This document shows positions 8,770 to 17,394 of a stretch of DNA of 53,893 bases, in pieces. The number at the start of each line of letters is the position of its first letter. Position 1 is the first letter of the stretch. The stretch covers positions 1-53,893 of the forward strand of contig SVCK01000156.1 of assembly GCA_015058375.1 (NCBI GenBank), given 5' to 3'. Made by a program: the position numbers and the translations under genes. A model generated the notes under the pieces. The model saw nothing but the letters and a program-made list of their open reading frames with translations, had not been told where the DNA came from and searched no databases. This stretch comes from Clostridium sp. GTDB taxonomy: Bacteria > Bacillota > Clostridia > Clostridiales > Clostridiaceae.

Positions 8770-9300
8770 CTATTCAATTTTATAATTTTCAACATCTATA
8801 ATTGTTGGCTCATTATTCTCTTCAACTTCAAATTTTTCATTCTTTAACTTAGGAAGAGTAAGTAATAACAAACTATCATTAAAAGTAGCACTCAATTTTG
8901 TAACATCAATTTCCTCTATATAAAAATTCTTAACTACATCCATAGCACCTTGAATTATAGTTACATTTATATTACCGTCACTTCTATAATTTTGTTGTTT
9001 GCTTCTATGAATCGTTAATATAGCTTTATTCTTTTCAAAATCAATGCTAACATCTTTAGGCCCTATCCCTGGAAGATATCCTTTTATTAAATAATAACTT
9101 CCAAAATCACTTATTGTTATATCATATTGATCTTCTTGAAATATATTATTGAAAGCATCATTTATCATATCTCCTGATAAAAGTTGGTCTACTACTCCAT
9201 TTATAAAATCATCATTTACAAAACTAAAAAATGAGTTAGTATTACTAACACCATTCCTATTATAATTATTGTTATATATAAATGGAAACATTCCAAACAT
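8770..9300 (-). CDS. Hsp20/alpha-crystallin family small heat-shock protein
   Basis: ATP-independent holdase chaperone that binds unfolding proteins. Residues 55-155 form the alpha-crystallin domain, with YYLIKGYLPGIGPKDVSIDF and the end-of-domain LLLTLPKLK (an L-T-L-P variant of the GxL motif). The N-terminal arm is Asn/Phe rich, as usual. Its length of 176 residues is slightly long because of an acidic C-tail. No CIRCE element or HrcA site was seen upstream; an AGGAGA ribosome site precedes the ATG. Confidence 0.88.
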   Translation of the reverse strand: MFGMFPFIYNNNYNRNGVSNTNSFFSFVNDDFINGVVDQLLSGDMINDAFNNIFQEDQYDITISDFGSYYLIKGYLPGIGPKDVSIDFEKNKAILTIHRSKQQNYRSDGNINVTIIQGAMDVVKNFYIEEIDVTKLSATFNDSLLLLTLPKLKNEKFEVEENNEPTIIDVENYKIE

Positions 9301-9368
9301 ATATAAAATTCTCCTTATATTTTTAGCATTATACTATATATGTATTAATTTCAATCGATTTTGACACA

Positions 9369-9397
9369 AAAAAAGAACCCTCATAAATAAGGGTTCT
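9369..9397 (-). terminator. Intrinsic terminator of the SEC-C gene
   Basis: Leftward stem AGAACCCT/AGGGTTCT followed by TTTTTTT, starting about 15 bases after the stop codon. Confidence 0.88.
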
Positions 9398-9411
9398 CTT
9401 CTTTCAAGTAA

Positions 9412-9915
9412 CTATGCGTTTTTACCACAGCACTTCTTATATTTCTTTCCGCTTCCACATGGACATGGATCATTTCTTCCTATCTTTTGCTCATTTCTAA
9501 CAATTTTACTTTCATTGTATTGCTTTCTTATATCTTTTCTCTTCTCTTCTGAGAATATTCCATCCCATTGTGGTAAATTATAAAGGTATTGAGCCTTTGC
9601 ATCAATCATATTGTAATATAGTTTTTCTAAATTTATATCAAAAACTAATTCTGTTGAATTATCTACTGTTTCTAAATCATAAGAATTATTTAAACTATCA
9701 TTTATTCCATCAACAAATCCCATTATAAATTCATCTGTTGTATTATATTTCTTACTTAAATCAGCTATTGTAGTTTTAATAGCTTCCTTATGTTTTGATA
9801 ATAAATCCTTATAAATTCTTGTTTCTAAATTACTATATTCTTGCCAAAAAGCATTTTCTCCTTTAGTTTTTACATAATCGACAACCATATCTGTCCAGCT
9901 CTTATATAAACTCAT
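9412..9915 (-). CDS. SEC-C metal-binding domain protein
   Basis: The last 20 residues are a full SEC-C zinc motif ([19 protein letters not shown]), the same motif found at the C-terminus of SecA, where it binds SecB and zinc. The rest is an uncharacterised helical domain. The role is unknown; free-standing SEC-C proteins have been linked to SecA or ribosome contacts. An earlier in-frame ATG is rejected because it overlaps the GAGGAG Shine-Dalgarno; MSLYKSW is the start. The gene has its own terminator. Confidence 0.8.
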   Translation of the reverse strand: MSLYKSWTDMVVDYVKTKGENAFWQEYSNLETRIYKDLLSKHKEAIKTTIADLSKKYNTTDEFIMGFVDGINDSLNNSYDLETVDNSTELVFDINLEKLYYNMIDAKAQYLYNLPQWDGIFSEEKRKDIRKQYNESKIVRNEQKIGRNDPCPCGSGKKYKKCCGKNA

Positions 9916-10024
9916 ATTTCTCTCCTCTTTCATTCAATAATATCTTCTTATTAAAAATTATACTAAGATAGGTCACTATTTTCAACTAATTTAAGCTATT
10001 ATTGTATATAAATGTCTAGTTATC

Positions 10025-10816
10025 TTATAATTGAATATATCCGCTCGGATTATTTCTATCTGCCATAACTATATTTATATCTTGACCTTCCTCTAATCCA
10101 TTTTCTCGAATTATATTTAAAACTGTTTGTAATGCCAAATCAGGTTGGTTATTAGTTTTACTTAAATGTCCTAATATTAAGTTTTTTCCACTCCCATACT
10201 TAGCCAAACTTACTAATGCACTACCACAATCATCATTAGATAAATGTCCAACTTCACTTAAAATTCTTCTCTTCAAATTATAAGGATATGGTCCATATTT
10301 AAGCATGCTCACATCATGATTACATTCTAATAAAATCGATTGAGATTCTTTTATGTTATCAAATATTTCTTCTGTAAACACACCTAAATCTGTTGCTACA
10401 CTTACCTTCTTATCTTTGTTTGCAATTGTATAACCTACTGGCGAAACAGCATCATGTGGTATTACAAAAGATTTTATGGATAAATCCCCTACATCAACAG
10501 TACTCCTTCTATCCATAATTCTAATGTTATGTTCTTTAATCTTTCCTAAAGATTTCTCCATTGCCGACCATGTCTTATCATTTGCATATATAGGAATATC
10601 ATACTTTCTTGACAGTATTCCTACACCTTTAATATGGTCGCTATGTTCATGAGTTATAAATATGCCGTTTATATCAGATGGATTTTCTCCTATCTTCACT
10701 AATGCTTCATCTATTTTCTTTCCTGGCATCCCTACATCAATTAATATCTTTGATTTTTCACCAGATACAAAAATACTGTTTCCGCTACTTCCACTATATA
10801 ATGAGCAAAATTTCAT
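10025..10816 (-). CDS. walJ: MBL-fold hydrolase, WalJ/YycJ family
   Basis: A metallo-beta-lactamase-fold phosphodiesterase. The metal motif THEHSDH is at residues 55-61, and the N-terminus FCSLYSGSSGNSIFV and the GHLSNDD segment are family hallmarks. In Bacilli, YycJ/WalJ is encoded with the WalRK regulators and affects coordination of division and replication; recent work treats it as an exonuclease in mismatch repair. Here no walRK is next to it; instead it follows murA by 17 bases, so the two are probably cotranscribed. AGGAGA lies 8 bases before the ATG. Confidence 0.85.
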   Translation of the reverse strand: MKFCSLYSGSSGNSIFVSGEKSKILIDVGMPGKKIDEALVKIGENPSDINGIFITHEHSDHIKGVGILSRKYDIPIYANDKTWSAMEKSLGKIKEHNIRIMDRRSTVDVGDLSIKSFVIPHDAVSPVGYTIANKDKKVSVATDLGVFTEEIFDNIKESQSILLECNHDVSMLKYGPYPYNLKRRILSEVGHLSNDDCGSALVSLAKYGSGKNLILGHLSKTNNQPDLALQTVLNIIRENGLEEGQDINIVMADRNNPSGYIQL

Positions 10817-10833
10817 ATCATATGTCTCCTGTC

Positions 10834-12099
10834 TTATTCTTCAACAGTAACTCTTGTTATGTTAGCTCCTATTGACTTAAACTTATCTTCTATATGTGGG
10901 TATCCTCTATCAATATGTTCAATACTTGTTATTTGAGTTTCTCCTTCAGCAATAAGTCCTGCTATAACCATAGCTGCTCCTGCTCTAAGATCTGTTGCAT
11001 TTACAATTGCTCCTGTTAATTTACTAACTCCATCAATTATAGCAACTCTACCTTCAACTTTAATATTAGCACCCATCTTCTTTAATTCATCTATATGCTT
11101 ATGTCTATTTTCCCAAATAGATTCTGTAATCAAACTTCTTCCATTAACATTACTTAATAATGCAGACATTGGTTGCTGTACATCTGTTGGAAAACCTGGA
11201 TATGGAGCAGTTTTTATATTAACACCCTTTAAATCTCCTCCAACAGTAACTCTAACAGAATCATCAGCTTCTTCAACAGAAGCACCCATTTCTTTCAATT
11301 TAGCTGTAATTGATTCCAAATGTTTAGGAATAACATTTTTAATTGTAACATCACCTTTTGTTGCAACAGCCGCAATCATAAAGGTTCCTGCTTCTATTTG
11401 ATCAGGTATTACACTATAAGAACATCCTTTAAGCTCTTTAACTCCTTTTATTCTTATAACATCAGTACCTGCACCTTTTATATCAGCACCCATAGAATTT
11501 AAGAAATTAGCTACATCTACTACATGAGGTTCCTTAGCTACATTTTCAAGCGTTGTCATACCTTCTGCTAAAGTTGCAGCTATCATCACATTTATTGTAG
11601 CCCCTACAGATACTACATCAAAAAATATGTTAGTTCCTACTAACTTATCTGCTTTTAAAATAACAGCTCCATGCTCTATTACAACATCTGCTCCTAAAGC
11701 TTCAAATCCTTTAATATGTTGATCTATTGGTCTTACGCCTATTGGACATCCTCCTGGAAGTTGAACTTTTGCTTGTTTAAATCTTGTTAATAACGCTCCA
11801 ATAAAATAATATGAAGCTCTCATTCTTCTAACATCATCTGTACACGCTTCAAAATTATCTACTTTACTACTATCTATTTCTAACGTGTTATTATCTATTT
11901 TATTAACTATACACCCTAAACTTTTTAGAATACGTTCTAAGCAATGAACATCTTCTATGTCTGGTATATTATCTATTATACATTTTCCTTTACTTGCAAC
12001 TACTGTAGCTGGTAAAATAGCTACTGCTGCATTTTTAGCTCCATTAATTTCAACAGAGCCTTTAAGAGCCTTACCTCCGTTAATTACCAATCTTTCCAT
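10834..12099 (-). CDS. murA: UDP-N-acetylglucosamine 1-carboxyvinyltransferase MurA
   Basis: Catalyses the first committed step of peptidoglycan synthesis, adding enolpyruvate from PEP to UDP-GlcNAc in the cytoplasm. The substrate-binding NGAKNAA (Lys22) and the catalytic loop [15 protein letters not shown] with Cys118, the fosfomycin target, are intact. Its length of 421 residues is normal. Low-GC Gram-positives usually carry two murA copies; which one this is cannot be told here. It is followed by walJ in an apparent operon. AAGGGTG precedes the ATG. Confidence 0.96.
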   Translation of the reverse strand: MERLVINGGKALKGSVEINGAKNAAVAILPATVVASKGKCIIDNIPDIEDVHCLERILKSLGCIVNKIDNNTLEIDSSKVDNFEACTDDVRRMRASYYFIGALLTRFKQAKVQLPGGCPIGVRPIDQHIKGFEALGADVVIEHGAVILKADKLVGTNIFFDVVSVGATINVMIAATLAEGMTTLENVAKEPHVVDVANFLNSMGADIKGAGTDVIRIKGVKELKGCSYSVIPDQIEAGTFMIAAVATKGDVTIKNVIPKHLESITAKLKEMGASVEEADDSVRVTVGGDLKGVNIKTAPYPGFPTDVQQPMSALLSNVNGRSLITESIWENRHKHIDELKKMGANIKVEGRVAIIDGVSKLTGAIVNATDLRAGAAMVIAGLIAEGETQITSIEHIDRGYPHIEDKFKSIGANITRVTVEE

Positions 12100-12425
12100 C
12101 CAATTTCACCCTTATTCACAGATTATATATATTAAAATTCCCAATTTTCATATTTATACTAACCCTAAAACTCAGTACATCCTAAGCCTATCTTACTCAT
12201 TATATCATAAACTATAATAATTTAAATATATTTTTTAAACCAATTTTTATATGTACAAGCTTATAATTACATTTATTTTCTTATGTTTTGTACACTTTCT
12301 TATTTCTACTTATTAAAATACGTTTTAATAATAATTCTATTTTTTTATATATGGTAATATGTTATAATTTATAACAAAGTTTACATACTTTTTATTATAA
12401 TAATTTAAAAATTGAGAGGTTTTTT
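12100..12425. other. Divergent intergenic region, murA / 2H-like gene
   Basis: A 326-base gap holding both promoters. On the minus strand TATAAT (in GATATAATGAG near 12195) is a possible murA -10. On the plus strand TATAAT near 12362 lies in a small palindrome GTTATA-ATT-TATAAC. Neither has a good -35. No gene was seen. Confidence 0.4.
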
Positions 12426-12971
12426 ATGAAATATTATATTGTTGCACTCTTTGATGATAATTCTTATGAAGTAATAGCTCCAATACAAAAAAATTTATCT
12501 AAGAGATTCAAAGGAAATAGACATTCTCCACAACCATACATAGCTTTAGATATATTAGATAACCCTAATATAGAAAAACTTTGTATAGTGCTTGAAAAAG
12601 TACTTAAGCCTTATAAAAAATTTAAAATCGAATTATGCGATGATGTTATAATAAATGAAAATATGAAAACTATAAACTTAAAGATTCTTAATGAGGGATA
12701 CATTAAAAAAATATCTCGTTCATTAAAAGATACACTTAATCTTTATGGTATACATTCAAAAATTTCACAAGATACTCCTTTAACTGTATCTTTAGCAAAC
12801 TTAACTTATTTTAGCAAAGATAACAAAAAGTACAGAAACGATATTGCTTGTGATTTAGTAAAAAAAGCCAATAAAAGTATAACATTAAAAATAAGTAAAT
12901 TTGAAATTTGGAAAGTTGCAAGCAATAAGAGAGAAACATGTTTGAAATCTTATCCACTAAAAACATTTTGA
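12426..12971 (+). CDS. 2H phosphoesterase-like (LigT fold) protein lacking catalytic histidines
   Basis: The 181-residue protein follows the LigT/2'-5' RNA ligase pattern: an MKYYIVALF first strand, a helix, PYIALDI where the family has PHxTL, and a second repeat ending PLTVSLANL where the family has PHxTLA. In both places the catalytic histidine is replaced (Tyr and Leu). The fold assignment is inference from spacing. If right, this is a binding protein rather than a phosphodiesterase. GAGAGG precedes the ATG, and a strong terminator follows, so it is monocistronic. Confidence 0.6.
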   Translation: MKYYIVALFDDNSYEVIAPIQKNLSKRFKGNRHSPQPYIALDILDNPNIEKLCIVLEKVLKPYKKFKIELCDDVIINENMKTINLKILNEGYIKKISRSLKDTLNLYGIHSKISQDTPLTVSLANLTYFSKDNKKYRNDIACDLVKKANKSITLKISKFEIWKVASNKRETCLKSYPLKTF

Positions 12972-13003
12972 TTTTTACAATTTTATACTCAATATATAAA
13001 AAC

Positions 13004-13044
13004 AAGAAATTTCAAATTTGATAATTGAAATTTCTTATTTTTCT
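13004..13044 (+). terminator. Intrinsic terminator of the 2H-like gene
   Basis: A perfect 12-bp stem AAGAAATTTCAA/TTGAAATTTCTT with a 9-base loop, followed by ATTTTTCTGATTTTTTT. Confidence 0.88.
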
Positions 13045-13151
13045 GATTTTTTTAATTTTTTATTTTTGTATTCGTTTACTCCCCTTTAATTTATTTTTTA
13101 TATTTTGTAAAATAGAAAAAAATGATTGCCTTAATTGAGGGGGAAAAGTTT

Positions 13152-13634
13152 ATGCATATTGCAAATTTATTTCAAATCGAAAGTAAATCTACTAACAACT
13201 TAATTATTGATAGCAACTTAAGTGAATACAAAATTATAGCAAGAAAACACGTTCAGCTACATATAGCTGTCAGTGATCTTGCAAACGAAACTAAATGTTA
13301 TAAGTATTGGATTGATGATAAAACAACTCTTAACGATAATGCAATACTAGATAAATACATTTATTGCTTAAAACAAATTATTTCTCTAGGTATCTATAAC
13401 TCTTATGATGATATTGAATCTATAGATATCGAACCTAGTGAATATTGTTTAAGCGACCAATTTTTAAATTTATACATAGATATAAATGACTTAGTTATAT
13501 CACCATCAAAAGATCATTTTATCACTTTAACAGAAGATTTTTTAAGTCTTGGTATTAGTTTAGGTTTTACAGAAAAATTAATTAAAGATAATTTTTCTAA
13601 AACTGAAGAACAACCAGAAGCTATATCAGAATAA
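13152..13634 (+). CDS. dUTPase-like (all-alpha NTP pyrophosphatase) protein, degenerate
   Basis: The segment DLANETKCYKYW followed by a gap and YCLKQIISLGI matches the all-alpha dimeric dUTPase pattern (ELANEWRGFKFW ... EYVDGLHFILSLG). Enzymes of this fold hydrolyse dUTP with Mg2+ held by an ExxE pair and an ExxD pair. Here these read AVSD and KYIY, so most metal ligands are gone. The real start is MHIANLF, 8 bases after GAGGGGG; an ATG ten codons earlier lies before that site and is rejected. A terminator follows. Activity is doubtful; the family call is by eye. Confidence 0.6.
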   Translation: MHIANLFQIESKSTNNLIIDSNLSEYKIIARKHVQLHIAVSDLANETKCYKYWIDDKTTLNDNAILDKYIYCLKQIISLGIYNSYDDIESIDIEPSEYCLSDQFLNLYIDINDLVISPSKDHFITLTEDFLSLGISLGFTEKLIKDNFSKTEEQPEAISE

Positions 13635-13660
13635 TTTTCAATCTATCCATAAGCATTAAG

Positions 13661-13696
13661 ATTAGGGTTCATATATTTTGAGTCCTAATTTTTTTA
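13661..13696 (+). terminator. Intrinsic terminator of the dUTPase-like gene
   Basis: A 10-bp stem ATTAGGGTTC/GAGTCCTAAT with two G-T pairs, then eight T residues. Confidence 0.82.
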
Positions 13697-13741
13697 TATA
13701 ATATTATTTCCTGGGAATACTACTCTTGAGGTGACGAAATT

Positions 13742-14173
13742 ATGATATCTATAATTATAGCTATTATTTCAGGGATATCTATGAGCATTCAAGGAGTATT
13801 CAATACAAGACTTGGTGAAAAAATAGGTGTTTGGGAAACAAATGTTATTGTTCAAGCAACAGGATTATTACTAACTTTATTAATATCATTCATATGGGGA
13901 AACGGTAACTACCATAATTTAAAAAATACAAATAAGCTTTACCTTTTAGGCGGAATGCTTGCTGTTGTAATTACTTATACCGTAATGGCAAGTATTAAAA
14001 ATCTTGGTCCTACTTATGCTATTTCAATAATCTTAATTGCTCAACTTGTTTCTGCAGCAATAGTTGATGCCTTTGGTCTATTTGGTAATGAAAAAATTAA
14101 TTTTACCTTAAAAGAATTTATAGGTGTTGCAATTATGCTCCTTGGTATTATAGTATTTAAATGGAAAAAATAA
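13742..14173 (+). CDS. DMT-superfamily transporter, DUF606/YdcZ type
   Basis: A small integral membrane protein of 143 residues with about five predicted helices and the opening MISIIIAIISGISMSIQGVF typical of YdcZ/DUF606 proteins, which are half-size members of the drug/metabolite transporter superfamily and often act as pairs. Only one copy is present here. The substrate is unknown. GAGGTG precedes the ATG. The next gene follows after 21 bases with its own ribosome site, suggesting a two-gene transcript. Confidence 0.82.
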   Translation: MISIIIAIISGISMSIQGVFNTRLGEKIGVWETNVIVQATGLLLTLLISFIWGNGNYHNLKNTNKLYLLGGMLAVVITYTVMASIKNLGPTYAISIILIAQLVSAAIVDAFGLFGNEKINFTLKEFIGVAIMLLGIIVFKWKK

Positions 14174-14194
14174 TTTAAGGAGTACTTTTATAAA

Positions 14195-15010
14195 ATGAAT
14201 TTTTTTAAAAATATAAATTTTTTATCTCACTTAGTATCTAACAACATACTAGAATATTTCAACAAAAGAATGCCAGTTTCATCTGATGAAATTACACAGA
14301 ATTCTTTAAATTGGTATGGTCATGCAACTGTTATTATTAATATTTCTAACACATTAATAATAACAGATCCTGTACTTGGCAATAAAATAGGTTTCTTTAA
14401 AAGGGTCGTAGATAAACCTTACAATGCATTAGACTTAAAATTTGATTATATTTTATTATCTCATGGTCATATGGATCATTTAGATTTTCCTTCCTTAATG
14501 AAACTTAACAAAGATGCTATTTTAATCGTACCTAAAGGATATAATAAAATCATGAAATTTCTAGGTTTTAAAAACGTTGTTACTCTTAGACATAATAGCA
14601 TTTATGATGATGGAAAAATTAGAATTTCTTCTTATAAAGCAAATCATGATGGACGCCGTTACTATTTAGGTATAGATGATGAAAGTAATTCTTATCTAAT
14701 AGAGAAAGATGGCAAGAAAATTTTCTTTGCTGGCGATACTGCTTATACTTCTAATTTTAATAATGTTGAATGTGATGCAGCTATAATGCCTGTGGGATGT
14801 TATAAACCAGATAGATTTTCTTATATGCATTGTACCCCTGAACAAAGTTATCAAATGTTTAAAATGATGTCTTCAAAAGTAATGATTCCTATTCACTATA
14901 AAACTTTTAAAATATCTTTAGAAAACTTTGATGATACATATTCCACTTTAAAAAATTTAAATGATCCATCTATTAAATTAATTGATATAGGTGAAACTTA
15001 TAAATTATAA
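14195..15010 (+). CDS. MBL-fold metal-dependent hydrolase (UlaG/NAPE-PLD-like)
   Basis: A cytoplasmic metallo-beta-lactamase-fold protein. The first strand NWYGHATVIINIS and the metal motif SHGHMDHLD, followed by FFAGDTAY and a late HYKTF, match the UlaG/NAPE-PLD-like branch. The N-terminal 35 residues are an extra segment with no signal peptide. The substrate cannot be read from sequence. It is probably cotranscribed with the transporter upstream and ends at a clear terminator. Confidence 0.82.
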   Translation: MNFFKNINFLSHLVSNNILEYFNKRMPVSSDEITQNSLNWYGHATVIINISNTLIITDPVLGNKIGFFKRVVDKPYNALDLKFDYILLSHGHMDHLDFPSLMKLNKDAILIVPKGYNKIMKFLGFKNVVTLRHNSIYDDGKIRISSYKANHDGRRYYLGIDDESNSYLIEKDGKKIFFAGDTAYTSNFNNVECDAAIMPVGCYKPDRFSYMHCTPEQSYQMFKMMSSKVMIPIHYKTFKISLENFDDTYSTLKNLNDPSIKLIDIGETYKL

Positions 15011-15038
15011 AAACTAGGTTAATACTAGTTTTTTTTAT
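15010..15038 (+). terminator. Intrinsic terminator of the MBL hydrolase gene
   Basis: The stem AAACTAG/CTAGTTT with a 7-base loop runs straight into a T tract and starts at the stop codon. Confidence 0.85.
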
Positions 15039-15101
15039 TATGAACAATAAAAGGAATATTCATATAATATTATTAAAGAAATATTTATACAGGAGATAAT
15101 C

Positions 15102-16292
15102 ATGCTTTTTACAAAAAACAAACTTGATAAAGATCTTGAATATTTTTTAGATAATAATTGTTATAAAACTTATAGAGTTTTAATTAAATACGAGCATACA
15201 TCTAATTCTATTCTTAAAAAAATTTCCCATAGCGGAGGATTAATATATCATCTGTTATACTCAAAAATAATATGTGCTAATTTAACAAGTAAACTTATTT
15301 TAAGACTTATAGAATATCCCGAGGTAAAATATATTACATTTGATCAATATTTATTCTTATGCGGAATGAGTGTTAGTACAGCCAATAATGTTAGCTTTAA
15401 AAACAAATTTAATTTATCAGGTAATAATATTGGTATTGGCTTAATTGATAGCGGGGTATATCCTCACCCAGATTTAACAACTCCATCAAATAGAATACAC
15501 TCTTTTACAGATTTAATTAATAATATATCATATCCATATGATGATAACGGCCACGGAACTTGTATCGCTGGAATAATTTGCAGTAATGGTCAATCATCAA
15601 ATTCTCTATATCGTGGTATCGCTCCTCATGCAAAACTTTATTGTTACAAAGCATTTGATGCTCACGGAAAAGGTTTTGCTTCTAGTATTTTATTTGCCTT
15701 AGAAAATTTAATTTCAAATCATGAAGAATTAAATTTGAAAGTTCTTTGCCTTCCTTTCGAGTTATTATCACCTAATGTATTTATTACAAAGGCTTTTAAT
15801 TTAACATTCTTAGAAGCTATAAAAAATAATATTGTTCCAATTATAGCAAGTGGTAGTATTCCAAATGATTCTAACTTTATAAATAGCATTCCTGCTTTAA
15901 CTTCTTGCATAACTGTAGGAGGAATAGATATTTCAAATTCATATAAGCCTTATAAATTTTCATCATGTGGTTACTATAAAAAAATACACAAACCAGATTT
16001 AAGCGCTACAGCGACTAATATAACTTCTTTAAATTCTGATACTAAATACATTTCAGAAAAAGATGGTCAAAAAATATACCCTAACAAATTAGATGCTAAA
16101 TATAAAACTTTCTCTGGCACCTCTCTATCTACAGCTTTTATTTCAGGTATATGTGCACTTTTATATGAAAACAATAAAGACTTATCATTTAAAGATATAC
16201 AATCATTATTAAAGCTTGCTTGTAATTCTCAAGATTTAAACAAAGAAAATATAGGTGAAGGATTTCTAGATTTATCAAAACTTCCAATTTAA
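15102..16292 (+). CDS. Subtilisin-like (S8) serine peptidase with altered oxyanion motif
   Basis: No signal peptide, so it is probably intracellular, with an N-terminal region (1-95) that looks like a propeptide. The catalytic triad is intact: Asp116 in LIDSGVYPHPDL, His151 in DNGHGTCIAG, and Ser341 in SGTSLSTAF. The oxyanion-hole asparagine, normally in an AAGN motif, is Ser252 in ASGS, and the usual SLG substrate strand reads CLPFELLS. It could be a spore or germination-linked protease like the clostridial Csp group, but that is a guess. AGGAGA precedes the ATG. Peptidase fold is sure; activity is not. Confidence 0.83.
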   Translation: MLFTKNKLDKDLEYFLDNNCYKTYRVLIKYEHTSNSILKKISHSGGLIYHLLYSKIICANLTSKLILRLIEYPEVKYITFDQYLFLCGMSVSTANNVSFKNKFNLSGNNIGIGLIDSGVYPHPDLTTPSNRIHSFTDLINNISYPYDDNGHGTCIAGIICSNGQSSNSLYRGIAPHAKLYCYKAFDAHGKGFASSILFALENLISNHEELNLKVLCLPFELLSPNVFITKAFNLTFLEAIKNNIVPIIASGSIPNDSNFINSIPALTSCITVGGIDISNSYKPYKFSSCGYYKKIHKPDLSATATNITSLNSDTKYISEKDGQKIYPNKLDAKYKTFSGTSLSTAFISGICALLYENNKDLSFKDIQSLLKLACNSQDLNKENIGEGFLDLSKLPI

Positions 16293-16313
16293 ATCTTAAA
16301 AATTTCATTAATA

Positions 16314-16342
16314 TTGTTATCTCATTTTGCCTTTGATATAAT
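16314..16342 (+). promoter_or_regulatory. Sigma-A promoter of the dnaD-like/dnaC-like operon
   Basis: TTGTTA is followed after exactly 17 bases by TATAAT, about 57 bases upstream of the dnaD-like start codon. The -10 box overlaps the edge of a long palindrome by two bases. Confidence 0.65.
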
Positions 16343-16380
16343 AAATTTTGAATACAAAAAAATTTGTATTCAAAATTTAT
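16341..16380 (+). promoter_or_regulatory. 18-bp perfect palindrome at promoter and leader of dnaD-like gene
   Basis: The arm TTTGTATTCAAAATTTAT is preceded by its exact complement with only four A bases between. It begins inside the -10 box, covers the expected start of transcription, and ends at the AAGGAG Shine-Dalgarno. No T tract follows on the plus strand, so a terminator is unlikely. It may be a repressor operator or a leader hairpin affecting translation. Confidence 0.65.
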
Positions 16381-16398
16381 TAAGGAGAAGATTACAAA

Positions 16399-17394
16399 AT
16401 GAGTACTTTTATGCTAAAAAATTCAGCTTTAAAATTTACTCCTGTAAGTAATGTTTTTATTGAAAAATATATGCCTGCAGCAAGAGGTGAATTCGTTAAG
16501 GTTTATCTACTTATGCTAAAGTATAATATAGCTAATGAACCAGGAGTTAATGGCTCTGTACTTGCTTCTTCTTTGAATCTTTTAGAATCTGATGTCATGA
16601 ATGCATTAAATTATTGGAATGATCAAGGTGTAATTCGATTAATTCCTATTGATAAAATGAATAATTTTAATGTTGAATTCCTTGAATTAGATGATTTTAA
16701 TTCTATTGACACTCATGAAGTTAATTTATTAGATGCACTTAATAATTCTGAAACTAATGATATGTTAAGAGATATAGAAAGAATTTTAGGAAGACCTTTA
16801 TCAAATAAAGAAATGGAAATATACCTTAACTGGCAAAAAGATTTTTCATTTACATCAGAACTTATTTTAATACTTATTGAATATTGTGTTTCTCGTGGGA
16901 AAAGTGATTATAGGTATATAGAAAAAGTCGCTTTAGCTTGGCATGATCTTGGAATCAAAACTATTGAAGAAGCTCAGATTCATATAAAAAAGACTGAGGA
17001 TAAATGGATTAAAATAAGGCAAATTCTTAAATACTTAGGTATAAAAAATACTGATGTAATGAAACCTCAAGAGGAATTATTGAATAAGTGGCTATTTACA
17101 TATAACTTTGATTTACCTCTTATTCAAAAAGCATGTGATATTTGTTTCCAACGATTAAATAGAGCTGATTTTAAGTATATTGATGGCATATTAACAAAAT
17201 GGTTTAATGATAACATAAAAACTTTAGAAGCTGTGGCAATTAAAGATAAACAGTTCAGATCAGCTAATAAAAATATTTACACTAAAAACAATGCCAAATC
17301 GAATAAAGGACTTGGATTTAATAATTTTGAACCTAGATCATATGATTATGATTCTTTAGAAAAAAAGTTGTTAGGATGGGATAAAGATGATTAA
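16399..17394 (+). CDS. DnaD-domain replication protein
   Basis: A replication initiation/primosome protein of 331 residues. After an N-terminal winged-helix-like region (about 25-100) there are two DnaB_2/DnaD C-terminal modules: one at about 115-190 (ILGRPLSNKEMEIYLNWQKD) and one at about 205-285 ending with the YIDGILTKWF signature. In Bacillus, DnaD and DnaB work with DnaI to load the DnaC helicase at oriC. Here it overlaps the following DnaC-like ATPase gene by 8 bases, so the two are cotranslated. AAGGAG precedes the ATG. Confidence 0.88.
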   Translation: MSTFMLKNSALKFTPVSNVFIEKYMPAARGEFVKVYLLMLKYNIANEPGVNGSVLASSLNLLESDVMNALNYWNDQGVIRLIPIDKMNNFNVEFLELDDFNSIDTHEVNLLDALNNSETNDMLRDIERILGRPLSNKEMEIYLNWQKDFSFTSELILILIEYCVSRGKSDYRYIEKVALAWHDLGIKTIEEAQIHIKKTEDKWIKIRQILKYLGIKNTDVMKPQEELLNKWLFTYNFDLPLIQKACDICFQRLNRADFKYIDGILTKWFNDNIKTLEAVAIKDKQFRSANKNIYTKNNAKSNKGLGFNNFEPRSYDYDSLEKKLLGWDKDD

